This document shows positions 1 through 6,383 of a stretch of DNA of 7,899 nucleotides, piece after piece (position 1 is the stretch's first letter; every line of letters starts with the position of its first letter). Position numbers and translations under genes: made by a program. The DNA lies in NCBI GenBank assembly GCA_014238445.1, contig JABABC010000224.1, positions 1 through 7,899 on the forward strand, written 5' to 3'. Below the pieces are notes generated by a model, which did not search any database, was not told the origin of the DNA, and saw only the letters and a list, made by a program, of their open reading frames with translations. The DNA comes from Coxiellaceae bacterium. Lineage in GTDB: Bacteria; Pseudomonadota; Gammaproteobacteria; Coxiellales; Coxiellaceae.

Positions 1-102
1 CGTGAAGTAGTTATTGATAATGAACCTGAAGAACCCAATAACACTCTTCATGCTAGCGATCTCGAGGAACCTTCAGTGATACCTATGATGTCAGAAAGAT
101 GA
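1..102 (+). CDS. possible 3' end of an unknown gene, cut by window edge
   Basis: The first plus-strand frame is open from the window edge to a TGA at 100-102. It encodes 33 residues rich in Glu, Pro and Asn, ending in PMMSER. An acidic, proline-containing tail of this kind is common at the disordered C-termini of bacterial proteins. It would overlap the 3' end of the convergent minus-strand gene by about 55 bases, which is unusual. A run this short can also be open by chance, so this is a weak call. No domain or function is recognisable. Confidence 0.22.
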   Translation, partial: REVVIDNEPEEPNNTLHASDLEEPSVIPMMSER

Positions 103-1064
103 CCATCATCGACTGAATAATCCTTATTAGTTATAACATCGGACAGCGTTTTACCTTCTTCGCACTCGTTAAGTGTTTGTTGAATGAAGTCCCATTGATT
201 ATCATAATTTTTAGTAATTATTTCTTTCATTTCATGATACTCATTACTTTTATTATGAGTCTCCCCCCATCCGCATGATAAAACACTAGATAGAAAACTA
301 CGCGGATTATCGCGTGACTCAATCGCCTCTAAACGTTCTAGCGCAACAGCTTGTTTGGGGTTATCTAGATGTTTGAATTTTGATGCAGCTTGGTATCGCG
401 TTACAGCGGAGAAGGCTACACTGCAACAAATGAGTCCCACATACACCCCTGGCAAAATGCCAGCGCTTGCTGTCGATGCCGCAGCAGCAGCCACTAAGGC
501 CATAGCCACAAAGCAATAACCATAGGCTTCACTGGATTGCTTATGCTCAAGCGAAGACTGGATTAAAAACTCATATTGCTGCTTGTTTTCTATGTTGCCT
601 GAACAACCAGCTAAAAGAGCAGAAGCGTCTTTGCGATCCTTGTCTGCTAGCGCCTGTTCATAATAAGCTGTCGCTCCCATGGCTATAGCAAATGCAGCAG
701 ATGACACAGGGTTGGGTAGGATGCTAGCCCATTCTAAGCAGGTTAATACGATGAGCTGTATTGACCCCACACTTTCAACCACTATGGCTAAAGTGGATAC
801 TGGTTGTGGTTTTTCCAGTGAAATAATTCCTTCCTGAGCAATCACTCCTCCGAAAATTCCATCAAAAAGATTCCAAACATACTCCGCTAGCTTTGAAACT
901 TGGTTGAAGATGTGATTGGCGTTGACCTGGAGGGCGATAGAGCTGCTGACAACTACGAAGGCACCGAAGTAATAGGCGTAATCCATAGCTTGATTTGCGA
1001 AGTCCGTATTAGAATAACTGACATTATCTGTACTGGTGGTGGGGGTGAGTTTCGAACTGGGCAT
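48..1064 (-). CDS. orphan multi-pass membrane protein, 338 aa
   Basis: Unrecognised protein. I start it at ATG 1064-1062 because GGAG at 1076-1073 (minus strand) lies 8 bases upstream of it. An in-frame GTG at 1073 would add three residues but would overlap that ribosome binding site. From the ATG, hydrophobic segments appear at about residues 30-47, 90-108, 118-135, 180-200 and 204-222, giving perhaps four or five membrane spans. The second and third pairs are rich in Ala and Gly, and one contains a run of alanines. A soluble, charged tail of about 110 residues follows from about residue 225, with a Leu/Glu-rich helical start and an acidic Asp-rich section near the end. No signal peptide, catalytic motif or known fold is evident. 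It is the lone minus-strand gene here, divergent from the transporter. A lineage-specific membrane protein or secreted effector is possible, but that is only inference. Confidence 0.72.
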   Translation of the reverse strand: MPSSKLTPTTSTDNVSYSNTDFANQAMDYAYYFGAFVVVSSSIALQVNANHIFNQVSKLAEYVWNLFDGIFGGVIAQEGIISLEKPQPVSTLAIVVESVGSIQLIVLTCLEWASILPNPVSSAAFAIAMGATAYYEQALADKDRKDASALLAGCSGNIENKQQYEFLIQSSLEHKQSSEAYGYCFVAMALVAAAAASTASAGILPGVYVGLICCSVAFSAVTRYQAASKFKHLDNPKQAVALERLEAIESRDNPRSFLSSVLSCGWGETHNKSNEYHEMKEIITKNYDNQWDFIQQTLNECEEGKTLSDVITNKDYSVDDGHLSDIIGITEGSSRSLA

Positions 1065-1409
1065 TATGAGCACTCCAATACCCGGAGCATCCTATCTCAG
1101 TGGGTTATACGAAAAAGGTTAAATCTGAGACACAGTGTAACCATTAAATATTAAGGAAATATTAACAAATATCACAATAATCGAGGTGATTTATAACATT
1201 TAATCTATAACCATCTGATTATAAGCTATTTATTGATTTGTTATCATGACATTTAAATATTAAGGTTTTTTTAAAAAAATGGGGTTAGTGACGCTGGTCT
1301 TATTGATGCCCATGTTTATTTACGTAAGCTAATAACACATCAACCATGCGAATAGGGTGGTGATTTGACTGTGTGATTGAGCCAGCATTCAGCTATCTCG
1401 GGGATCATG

Positions 1410-1418
1410 TGGTATAGT
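1410..1418 (+). promoter_or_regulatory. extended -10 promoter for the MFS transporter
   Basis: TGGTATAGT is a good extended -10 element (TGN followed by TATAGT, one or two changes from TATAAT). It lies about 43 bases before the transporter start. No good -35 hexamer sits 17 or 18 bases upstream, which fits an extended -10 promoter. TTGACT near 1366 is too far away to pair with it. The assignment rests on motif match and position only. Confidence 0.42.
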
Positions 1419-1450
1419 CAGCCACCTTTGTAATGATTATTTTTTAATGC

Positions 1451-1454
1451 AGGG
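1451..1454 (+). promoter_or_regulatory. ribosome binding site of the MFS gene
   Basis: AGGG lies 6 bases upstream of the ATG at 1461 and supports that start. The encoded N-terminus (short, basic, then directly a hydrophobic helix with EWYDF) matches the usual N-terminus of this transporter family. Confidence 0.55.
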
Positions 1455-1460
1455 CATGCG

Positions 1461-2729
1461 ATGGTATCAAAGCGAATTCAATCAATTCTGTTAATTGCTT
1501 TTGGCAATATTGTGGAGTGGTATGACTTTAGCTTGTTTGGTTATTTTTCCGTTACCTTGTCGCGCACCTTTTTTCCTTCTAGTGACTCAGTCAATAGTCT
1601 CATGGCAACTTTTTTGACTTTTTTTATTGGCCTGTTAGCTCGTCCACTGGGTGGGTATTTATTGGGTCGGATAGGCGACCTGGATAGTCGAGAAAAGTGT
1701 TTGCGTACATCAATCTATTTAATGGTGATACCTACGACCTTAATTGGTGTCATTCCGTCGTATCAGGATATTGGTATTGTCGCACCGGCGCTGCTGATTG
1801 TATTGCGTTTCTGTCAAGGGTTATGCGCAGGTGGCCAGTATTCGGGGGCTGTTGTATTATCTTACGAATCAGCTCATCGCCGGCATCGTGCATTGCAATG
1901 CAGTTTTAATCATGTGGCATCCATGGGCGGGTATGGGTTAGCGATTGTGGTGTCATTAATCAGCTTTCATGTTGCTGAAAGATGCGGGACATTAAGCGCC
2001 TGGCGAATCCCTTTTTTAATCAGCCCAATCATTGTGGTAGTGTATGCGATTCTACGGCAACACTGGGGACGCGACTGCATCCAGGAAGCTCATGATGCCA
2101 CCCACAGTGCAGAAGCCAGTTCATTTTTTCATGTCATGGTGAAGTACCGATGGAACTTTTTGTTGGCGACCTTACTGGCATCGTGTGGCGGTATTTTTTA
2201 TTTCACATTATTCGTCTATATGATGAGCTTTTTGGTGACACAGGCTCATATCACTACTGAGCATGCATTGGCCATTAACGGTATCGCGATTACTTTTTCT
2301 TGTTTATCTGTTGTTTGTTGTGCCTTATTAGTTGATCGCTGGGGAGAGAAACAGTTTATTCAAATCTCAGTGGGTCTGATCTGTCTGGCATCATGGTTAT
2401 TTATTCCTATCGCCTCTTTTTCTACTAACATGCTAGCAGTGCTTATTGTGCTAATGGTCATACTCAATTCAGCATTTATTGCTGCTGTGTTTGTTATTTA
2501 CCCGCAATTCTTTCCCAAATCGATTCGACTGCGGGGTTTTAGCTTTAGTTATAACGTAGGTGCGGGGCTATTCGGCGGCATTGCACCATTATTAGCAACT
2601 TGGTTGGTGCATCAACAAGGGGTGGTGGGTATTACTGAATTATTATCAGTCACCTGCTTTGTGGCGTTAATTGCTTTGCACTTTACCTTTAAGCTACGCT
2701 TACGAAATACTATAGGGCAGGTGGCATGA
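1461..2729 (+). CDS. MFS transporter, metabolite:H+ symporter (ProP-like) family
   Basis: A 422-residue inner-membrane protein of the major facilitator superfamily, with a typical length and about 12 hydrophobic helices. Family signatures for the metabolite:H+ symporters (ProP, KgtP and shikimate type) are visible. EWYDF is at residues 19-23, and RPLGG at 61-65 is followed by the loop 2-3 motif GRIGDLDSREK at 69-79. RFCQG is at 116-120, followed by GGQYSGA at 124-130. The second-half copy of the loop motif is DRWGEK at 292-297, and FPKSIRLRGFSFSYN followed by FGG lies at 351-373. The position usually holding Glu in GGEYGGA is Gln here. The family imports osmolytes, amino acids or carboxylates with protons, and the substrate cannot be told from sequence. 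Intracellular bacteria often carry several copies. The gene is monocistronic, with its own promoter, and converges on the next gene with a 9-base gap and no obvious terminator. Confidence 0.93.
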   Translation: MVSKRIQSILLIAFGNIVEWYDFSLFGYFSVTLSRTFFPSSDSVNSLMATFLTFFIGLLARPLGGYLLGRIGDLDSREKCLRTSIYLMVIPTTLIGVIPSYQDIGIVAPALLIVLRFCQGLCAGGQYSGAVVLSYESAHRRHRALQCSFNHVASMGGYGLAIVVSLISFHVAERCGTLSAWRIPFLISPIIVVVYAILRQHWGRDCIQEAHDATHSAEASSFFHVMVKYRWNFLLATLLASCGGIFYFTLFVYMMSFLVTQAHITTEHALAINGIAITFSCLSVVCCALLVDRWGEKQFIQISVGLICLASWLFIPIASFSTNMLAVLIVLMVILNSAFIAAVFVIYPQFFPKSIRLRGFSFSYNVGAGLFGGIAPLLATWLVHQQGVVGITELLSVTCFVALIALHFTFKLRLRNTIGQVA

Positions 2730-2738
2730 ATCAGTCTG

Positions 2739-3407
2739 CTATTGAGTAGGGGTAGGGAGCGTCGACGGTGATTCTGCGTTATTCGTTGGAACTGTCCGAC
2801 AGAGTGACTCGAAGAAGCGATCTCGAACTGTTTTTATTTTATGATAATTGATCATACTGCCTTTAAATAACTGCTGGAAGGCATCACTAGTTGATAAAAA
2901 AACCTTACCATTTTTCTCGCCACCCTTATAAATAAGATTAGCAACAGTCATAGCGATAACGGATGGTTCAGCAGCATTATGCTCTTTATAAGGAGAGAGC
3001 AGGGAGGCTATTTTGAAATAAGCCTTATATTTTAGGGTGTCACCGTCATTTGAGGCTTTTGCTGTAAGAATAAAGAAAGCAGCAACCAGTGAATGGCTGT
3101 CCGTCTCACGGCTCTGATTTTTTGCTAGCCACTGAGCGGCCTCTAATTCATAGGCTTTAACAATAAAGGTGTTTTCTAGTGCTGCATGAATGACAGGTTT
3201 GCGCGCCTCCTGAACGGTCGAGTAAGTTGCCTCTAATGCGGATGCTTGCTCTTTTTTCGTCTTTAGACGACCAATAGCATCAAATTCCTCAAGTTCGACT
3301 AAAGCATTGACTAACTCGGGGTATTCCACTAATACAGACCAAATAATTTTTAGGCGACCAGTCGGTTGATTAAATACCCGAGCACGTTGAGCGGGAATGC
3401 CTCTCAT
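2739..3407 (-). CDS. orphan soluble helical protein, 222 aa
   Basis: Unrecognised protein. The ATG at 3407-3405 is preceded by AAGGA at 3419-3415 (minus strand), 7 bases away, a good ribosome binding site. The sequence is mostly charged and helix-forming, with no signal peptide and no membrane span. An N-terminal section of about residues 25-60 is rich in Leu, Glu and Val. A central Ala-rich helical section of about residues 70-135 looks like packed helices of a repeat or bundle. The last 20 residues are Pro/Ser/Thr/Asn-rich and probably disordered (ending TLPTPTQ). No catalytic motif is visible. It stands alone between a convergent transporter and a gene-free stretch. The helical body with a disordered tail is compatible with a secreted effector of a host-associated bacterium, but nothing in the sequence proves it. 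Confidence 0.7.
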   Translation of the reverse strand: MRGIPAQRARVFNQPTGRLKIIWSVLVEYPELVNALVELEEFDAIGRLKTKKEQASALEATYSTVQEARKPVIHAALENTFIVKAYELEAAQWLAKNQSRETDSHSLVAAFFILTAKASNDGDTLKYKAYFKIASLLSPYKEHNAAEPSVIAMTVANLIYKGGEKNGKVFLSTSDAFQQLFKGSMINYHKIKTVRDRFFESLCRTVPTNNAESPSTLPTPTQ

Positions 3408-3414
3408 AATGATG

Positions 3415-3419
3415 TCCTT
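3415..3419 (-). promoter_or_regulatory. ribosome binding site of the 222-aa orphan gene
   Basis: AAGGA on the minus strand, 7 bases before the ATG at 3407. It fixes the start of the orphan gene. Confidence 0.5.
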
Positions 3420-3838
3420 GGATGAGTTGATGTTGATTTTTCAGTGCTGATACGCAGGGTAGTATATTGATTTTCCACCGATATTCAAATACTCAATTTA
3501 TGAGCAGACACTTCTACCCTGTACACCACCACCTCGCTTTGAGAAGCAATATATTTAGTTCAAATTATATTCAATATTTAATATTTCATTAAGGAAAGGA
3601 GACGTTGGACACCTGAAAAGTGAAAGTCTTTATTGAGTGAGGCCATACGGGGTTTCATTTAAGTGTCACAATTAGAGGGCTTAATTCAGGCAGTGTAAAA
3701 TTCTTGCAATTGTTCCTTAAAATATGTAGTTCATCACGCAGATTAACAATTTAAACTATGACGCTCACGGATTTTCTTGATGAATAACGATAATATTATC
3801 AAGTTACCACAAAAGCACCTGCAATCATTAAGCTCAAG
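3420..3838. other. gene-free AT-rich stretch
   Basis: About 420 bases between divergent genes. I see no open frame with a start and ribosome binding site. AAGGAAAGGAGACG at 3591-3604 looks like a ribosome binding site, but the TTG that follows is stopped after two further codons. A run of ATT/TAT-rich sequence near 3560-3590 could hold promoter elements for either gene, but none stands out. It is partly covered by an optional 5' extension of the next gene (see that entry). Confidence 0.4.
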
Positions 3839-3844
3839 AAGGAG
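3839..3844 (+). promoter_or_regulatory. ribosome binding site deciding the start of the SAP-domain gene
   Basis: AAGGAG, a near-perfect Shine-Dalgarno sequence, ends 4 bases before the ATG at 3849. The spacing is short but usable. The upstream in-frame starts (TTG 3777, ATG 3780) have no comparable site. Confidence 0.55.
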
Positions 3845-3848
3845 AACC

Positions 3849-4433
3849 ATGGAATTAAAAAAAAAGCCTAATCGTATAGAAACGTTGACAGATTTAGAGG
3901 GTTACTACTGGCTGAAGACTGAATTGATACACGCCTGCAAAAGCCATAGTTTAAGCACTCAAGGTCTTAAACAAGAATTAGTGACAAGACTTAAATTTTT
4001 TTTTGATACGGGTCAGAAAACCTCTACAATAAAAACAATCCAAAAAAACAGAAGAGACAGTGATGTTGAACTAAAAGTAACAACACTAGTAAAGCATTAC
4101 AGAAATGATGCACTCACTCGAGATTTTTTTATACGTCATATAGGGAAATCGTTTAGATTTAATGCTTATCTACGACAATTTAGAGATAAAAATAATATTA
4201 CAACTGGATTAACTTACGGTGATCTAATCCAAGGTTGCCTGAAAAATAAAAGAAACAATACGCAGAAAAAAGTCATTCCTCAACAGTTCGAATACAACCA
4301 ATTCATTCACGACTTCTTTCTTCACGAACACAACCCGACGATGAAAAAGGCTGTGAAGGGCTGGAGAGAGGTTACTTCTATCAGTGGGCCGAATACCTAC
4401 TGCTTCCTAAAGAAGCTAGAAGAAAAAAACTGA
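3849..4433 (+). CDS. SAP-domain protein with DUF6434-like C-terminal part
   Basis: A 194-residue protein from ATG 3849. The frame is open from 3777, which would add 24 residues, but only the ATG at 3849 has a strong ribosome binding site. Starting there gives the usual opening of this family, a short basic stretch and then the SAP-like helix. Residues about 16-52 (YYWLKTELIHAC, then LSTQGLKQELVTRL) fit a SAP-type helix-extension-helix motif, which in other proteins binds DNA. From about residue 75 the pattern YRND, TRDFFIRHIGKSFRF and TYGDLI, then a second unit QFIHDFF with an aromatic/Trp section (KGWREV), resembles the DUF6434 region that often follows such SAP motifs. The protein is very basic, with no membrane segment. 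The role is unknown; nucleic-acid binding is inferred from the SAP motif and charge. The gene is AT-rich and apparently single. Confidence 0.75.
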   Translation: MELKKKPNRIETLTDLEGYYWLKTELIHACKSHSLSTQGLKQELVTRLKFFFDTGQKTSTIKTIQKNRRDSDVELKVTTLVKHYRNDALTRDFFIRHIGKSFRFNAYLRQFRDKNNITTGLTYGDLIQGCLKNKRNNTQKKVIPQQFEYNQFIHDFFLHEHNPTMKKAVKGWREVTSISGPNTYCFLKKLEEKN

Positions 4434-5047
4434 ATCCTATCAATTTTCAACCTTGATGAAATCAAACATGATAAAAAAGAAAGTCTTCATTGATAAATTG
4501 TAAGCGTCATATTTCACATTGCGAAAGATCAATAGCTTACGCTCTTTAATAATTAGACACCAACGCTCACGTTGTACAAAGGGGAAAAAGTCGGCCCTAA
4601 AAGCACTGCTGTCCCCATTCATCTTGAGAAATATCATACAAAAGAAACTGCAAAAGATAAGCTTAAGTCCATTGCTGATCAATTTATATTTGTTTTCAAT
4701 CAGGCAAAAAAGGGAAATAAATTATCTGAATTTTAAGAAAAAATTAACTAATATGATTATCTCTTCATTTAATGATCGAGCCGAGCGTCGAAGTTATTAC
4801 CGCCGTTAGGATGAGTAGAAAGAAGGGCAGTCATCGTTAGAGTGACGACAGTCGACTAAATGGTGTCGGATTAAATATGAGTATTCATGTAGTTAGAGAA
4901 TAGGGTCAGTTGTTCTCATTTCATATTGAAAGATACGACTCTTTTTTCAGTAATCTCAATAGAGGGGTATTTGCAAGGATTGATTGTATCGCTGGTAAGA
5001 AGCACAAAAATACACTTCGCTCGAATTTTTTTAATGACCCTCTACTG
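4434..5047. other. long gene-poor stretch with coding debris
   Basis: About 600 bases between the SAP gene and the DUF2938 gene. Several frames are open for 40-95 codons but lack ribosome binding sites and have skewed, Lys/Arg/Ile-rich composition. The frame of the SAP gene carries protein-like segments on both sides of stops, best seen at 4557-4736 (see that entry). No tRNA, promoter pair or clear terminator was found. A 7-base inverted repeat (TATCAAT at 4439-4445, ATTGATA at 4490-4496) is too far apart for a terminator. Confidence 0.45.
4557..4736 (+). pseudogene. probable remnant of an unknown coding sequence
   Basis: This frame is open for 59 codons between TAG (4554-4556) and TAA (4734-4736). 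Its translation looks like a real protein: YKGEKVGPKS, then VPIHLEKYH, then a helical ETAKDKLKSIADQFIFVFNQ ending in NKLSEF. There is no ATG in frame and no ribosome binding site; only a TTG at 4572 could start it. The same frame upstream (4434-4490) reads FNLDEIKHDKKESLH before tandem stops, so a longer decayed gene is possible. The overlapping 96-codon frame is Arg/Lys-rich and less protein-like. The family is unknown. Confidence 0.3.
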
Positions 5048-5644
5048 TCATTTCATCAGCTCATAGACTGTCATGCTCATTCCGATGGCTAAGAGTAGGG
5101 TGATGGCGCTATATAGCGCCCAGCGCAGGTAAACGTGTGTTTTTTTTATTCCTTCAGAGATGAGCGCCGCTAGCCACAAACCGGTTCCGAAGGCGCTGTG
5201 ACAGCTGAAGGTAAACAGGCTATCTTGTAGTGGGTGTTGTGTTTTAAAATAGAAAAAGCCTTTACCGAGAATAGGCGACAGAACGCAGAATGGGAAGACC
5301 ATTAATATCCAAGCGAAGAGTAAAGCATGAAGCCATTGAGAGCGACGTTGTAAGCCGTGCAGTACGGTGATTTCGTATAGGAGTGCGTAGGTGCACCCGA
5401 TGCTGTAGTGTGTTGTCCACCCAATGGCATTGTCTGCCACGGTCATGGTGTCGGGTGCTAGGAAATGGACATCCCCTTGATATAAGTAACTGACAATGTG
5501 CCCGATGAGAGCGTAAGACACGGGGTGTCCAGTGAGGCTATAAATTAGCAGTGTCCATAAATCCATGAACATCGTCGCCAGGCAGCCGATGATGATGGCC
5601 CGCAGGATTATTTTGATGAGGGTTGATAGTGTGATTTTTGTCAT
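5048..5644 (-). CDS. DUF2938 family membrane protein
   Basis: A 198-residue integral membrane protein, near the usual family length. Hydrophobic spans lie at about residues 8-36, 75-95, 104-123, 145-163 and 172-194. Family-like signatures are TMFMDLW at 24-30 in the first span, AIGWTTHYSIG at 73-83, PILGKGFF at 124-131 and HSAFGTGLWLAA at 149-160. DUF2938 proteins are inner-membrane proteins of unknown function. The start at 5644 is preceded by AAGGA about 11 bases upstream, a rather long spacing. It follows the truncated pgpA frame on the same strand after 23 bases, so the two may be co-transcribed. Downstream there is no clear terminator. The family call rests on recalled motifs. Confidence 0.78.
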   Translation of the reverse strand: MTKITLSTLIKIILRAIIIGCLATMFMDLWTLLIYSLTGHPVSYALIGHIVSYLYQGDVHFLAPDTMTVADNAIGWTTHYSIGCTYALLYEITVLHGLQRRSQWLHALLFAWILMVFPFCVLSPILGKGFFYFKTQHPLQDSLFTFSCHSAFGTGLWLAALISEGIKKTHVYLRWALYSAITLLLAIGMSMTVYELMK

Positions 5645-5667
5645 GAGGGGTCAATCCTTTTGAATAT

Positions 5668-6009
5668 TTAGAGGAACACAATAATCAGTTTGAGTATGAC
5701 CCAGGAGCACAGCGCTGCAATGATGTCATCGAGCATAACGCCCAAGCCACCGTGTACGTTGCGATCGGCCCAGCCAACGGGGCCCGGTTTAACAATATCG
5801 AAAAAGCGAAACAAGAGAAAGCCGAGTGTGATATTTAGTGCGGTAGGGGGGGTGGTGATCATGACGATCATAAAGGCCGCGATTTCATCCCAGACGGCGG
5901 CGGGGTGATCGATGGTTTGGAAGGCTTTATTGGTGATGCCGCATAGCAATGGTTCTACATTCGTTTGCGCATACAAATCACCAAAGAATGAGTCCGCATC
6001 AGAGTGCAC
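5668..6009 (-). CDS. pgpA: 5'-truncated phosphatidylglycerophosphatase A, fused to a transposase fragment; probably non-functional
   Basis: Residues 24-113 of this 113-residue frame match the C-terminal half of PgpA, the membrane phosphatase that turns phosphatidylglycerol phosphate into phosphatidylglycerol. VWDE at residues 39-42 is the DE motif of PgpA. RFFDIVKPGPVGWADRNVHG at 68-87, followed by GLGVMLDDIIA at 88-98, is its long signature. Complete PgpA has about 160-170 residues; about the first 75-80 are missing here, including the N-terminal PGTxGS motif and the first membrane part. Residues 1-23 are not PgpA; they continue a frame read from further upstream that resembles IS66 transposase (see that entry). 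The nominal GTG start at 6009 has no good ribosome binding site. The remaining motifs are intact, so the loss may be recent. Either another PgpA or PgpB/PgpC activity exists elsewhere or this is an inactive second copy. Confidence 0.8.
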   Translation of the reverse strand: MHSDADSFFGDLYAQTNVEPLLCGITNKAFQTIDHPAAVWDEIAAFMIVMITTPPTALNITLGFLLFRFFDIVKPGPVGWADRNVHGGLGVMLDDIIAALCSWVILKLIIVFL

Positions 6010-6111
6010 AGCACCCGAGAAGCCCTCAAACCAATCTTTGACAAACTGCTTGTGTTCTTTTTCATTGTATTCATAGACGACAAATCATTGTTCGATATCA
6101 TAGCCTGCCAT
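5941..6111 (-). mobile_element. IS66-like transposase remnant abutting pgpA
   Basis: In the same minus-strand frame as the pgpA fragment, translation upstream reads MAGYDIEQ, a TGA at 6087-6085, then FVVYEYNEKEHKQFVKDWFE, GFSGAVHSDADSFFGDLYAQ and TNVEPLLC. This resembles the IS66 transposase core, where a decorated strand with a Tyr-rich segment leads to a GFxGxxHxDA section and then to a Cys before the CxAHARRKF motif. Here the IS66-like part stops at that Cys (5943-5941) and PgpA begins at the next codon. About 57 codons remain. The in-frame TGA marks decay. No inverted repeat or target duplication was found. The family call is from memory of the motif pattern. Confidence 0.5.
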
Positions 6112-6383
6112 CCCTGGCGATAGGTCACTCTTCTTTTGTTACCCCTGCATTGCTGACGACACCTATGATTGGACTTAAGGCTTGTAAATAAAATTATTTT
6201 ATACAGCGGCGCTGTGGCTCATGTTTGTGCCTTGCTATGATGACGAACTGTGGTGGATTGCTGGGGTCGAAGACGCTCCTGTTATCGCGGCTATTTCTCT
6301 AGTACCTTTTTCTTCTCTTCTTTTGGTAATCTACTCTTGTAGCGCTGTCTGTTATGCTGCGATTAGTGATGTAAGTAAGGTTT
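6112..6383. other. gene-free stretch between kinase gene and IS66 remnant
   Basis: About 270 bases with no convincing gene. The minus strand has stops in every frame but shows short protein-like pieces, such as QRYKSRLPKEEKKKVLEK before a stop, and may be further decayed mobile DNA. A plus-strand frame of 60 codons (6221-6403) is open but lacks a ribosome binding site. No terminator for the upstream kinase gene is clear. Confidence 0.35.

Larger units (their letters stand above)
1065..1460. other. AT-rich divergent intergenic region
   Basis: About 400 bases separate two divergent genes, with no convincing gene between them. The region is AT-rich. It holds two copies of the 13-mer TTAAATATTAAGG, near 1143-1155 and 1253-1265, and a T7A7 palindromic tract at 1266-1279. 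Such tracts often bend DNA or exclude nucleoid proteins. The transporter promoter lies near its right end. I found no clear promoter for the minus-strand gene and no terminator. Confidence 0.5.

Noticed and set aside
900..1154. Plus-strand 84-codon open frame
   Set aside because: It lies mostly antisense to the membrane-protein gene, has no ribosome binding site, and has composition typical of a shadow frame.
1697..1909. Plus-strand 70-codon frame inside the transporter
   Set aside because: Shadow of the transporter in another frame, which has clear family motifs.
4439..4496. Possible terminator after the SAP gene
   Set aside because: The 7-base arms are 44 bases apart, AT-only apart from one C/G pair, and are not followed by a T run.
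4440..4682. Minus-strand 80-codon frame in the gene-poor stretch
   Set aside because: Phe/Ile/Lys-rich translation from AT-rich DNA with no convincing ribosome binding site or motif.
4519..4809. Plus-strand 96-codon frame
   Set aside because: Arg/Lys/Ser/Leu-rich shadow look and no ribosome binding site. The overlapping frame at 4557-4736 is more protein-like.
4910..5092. Plus-strand 60-codon frame, and a minus-strand frame of about 40 codons in the same place
   Set aside because: Both are short, lack good starts and ribosome binding sites, and neither resembles a known family.
5690..5908. Plus-strand 72-codon frame
   Set aside because: Antisense to the PgpA motifs, therefore a shadow.
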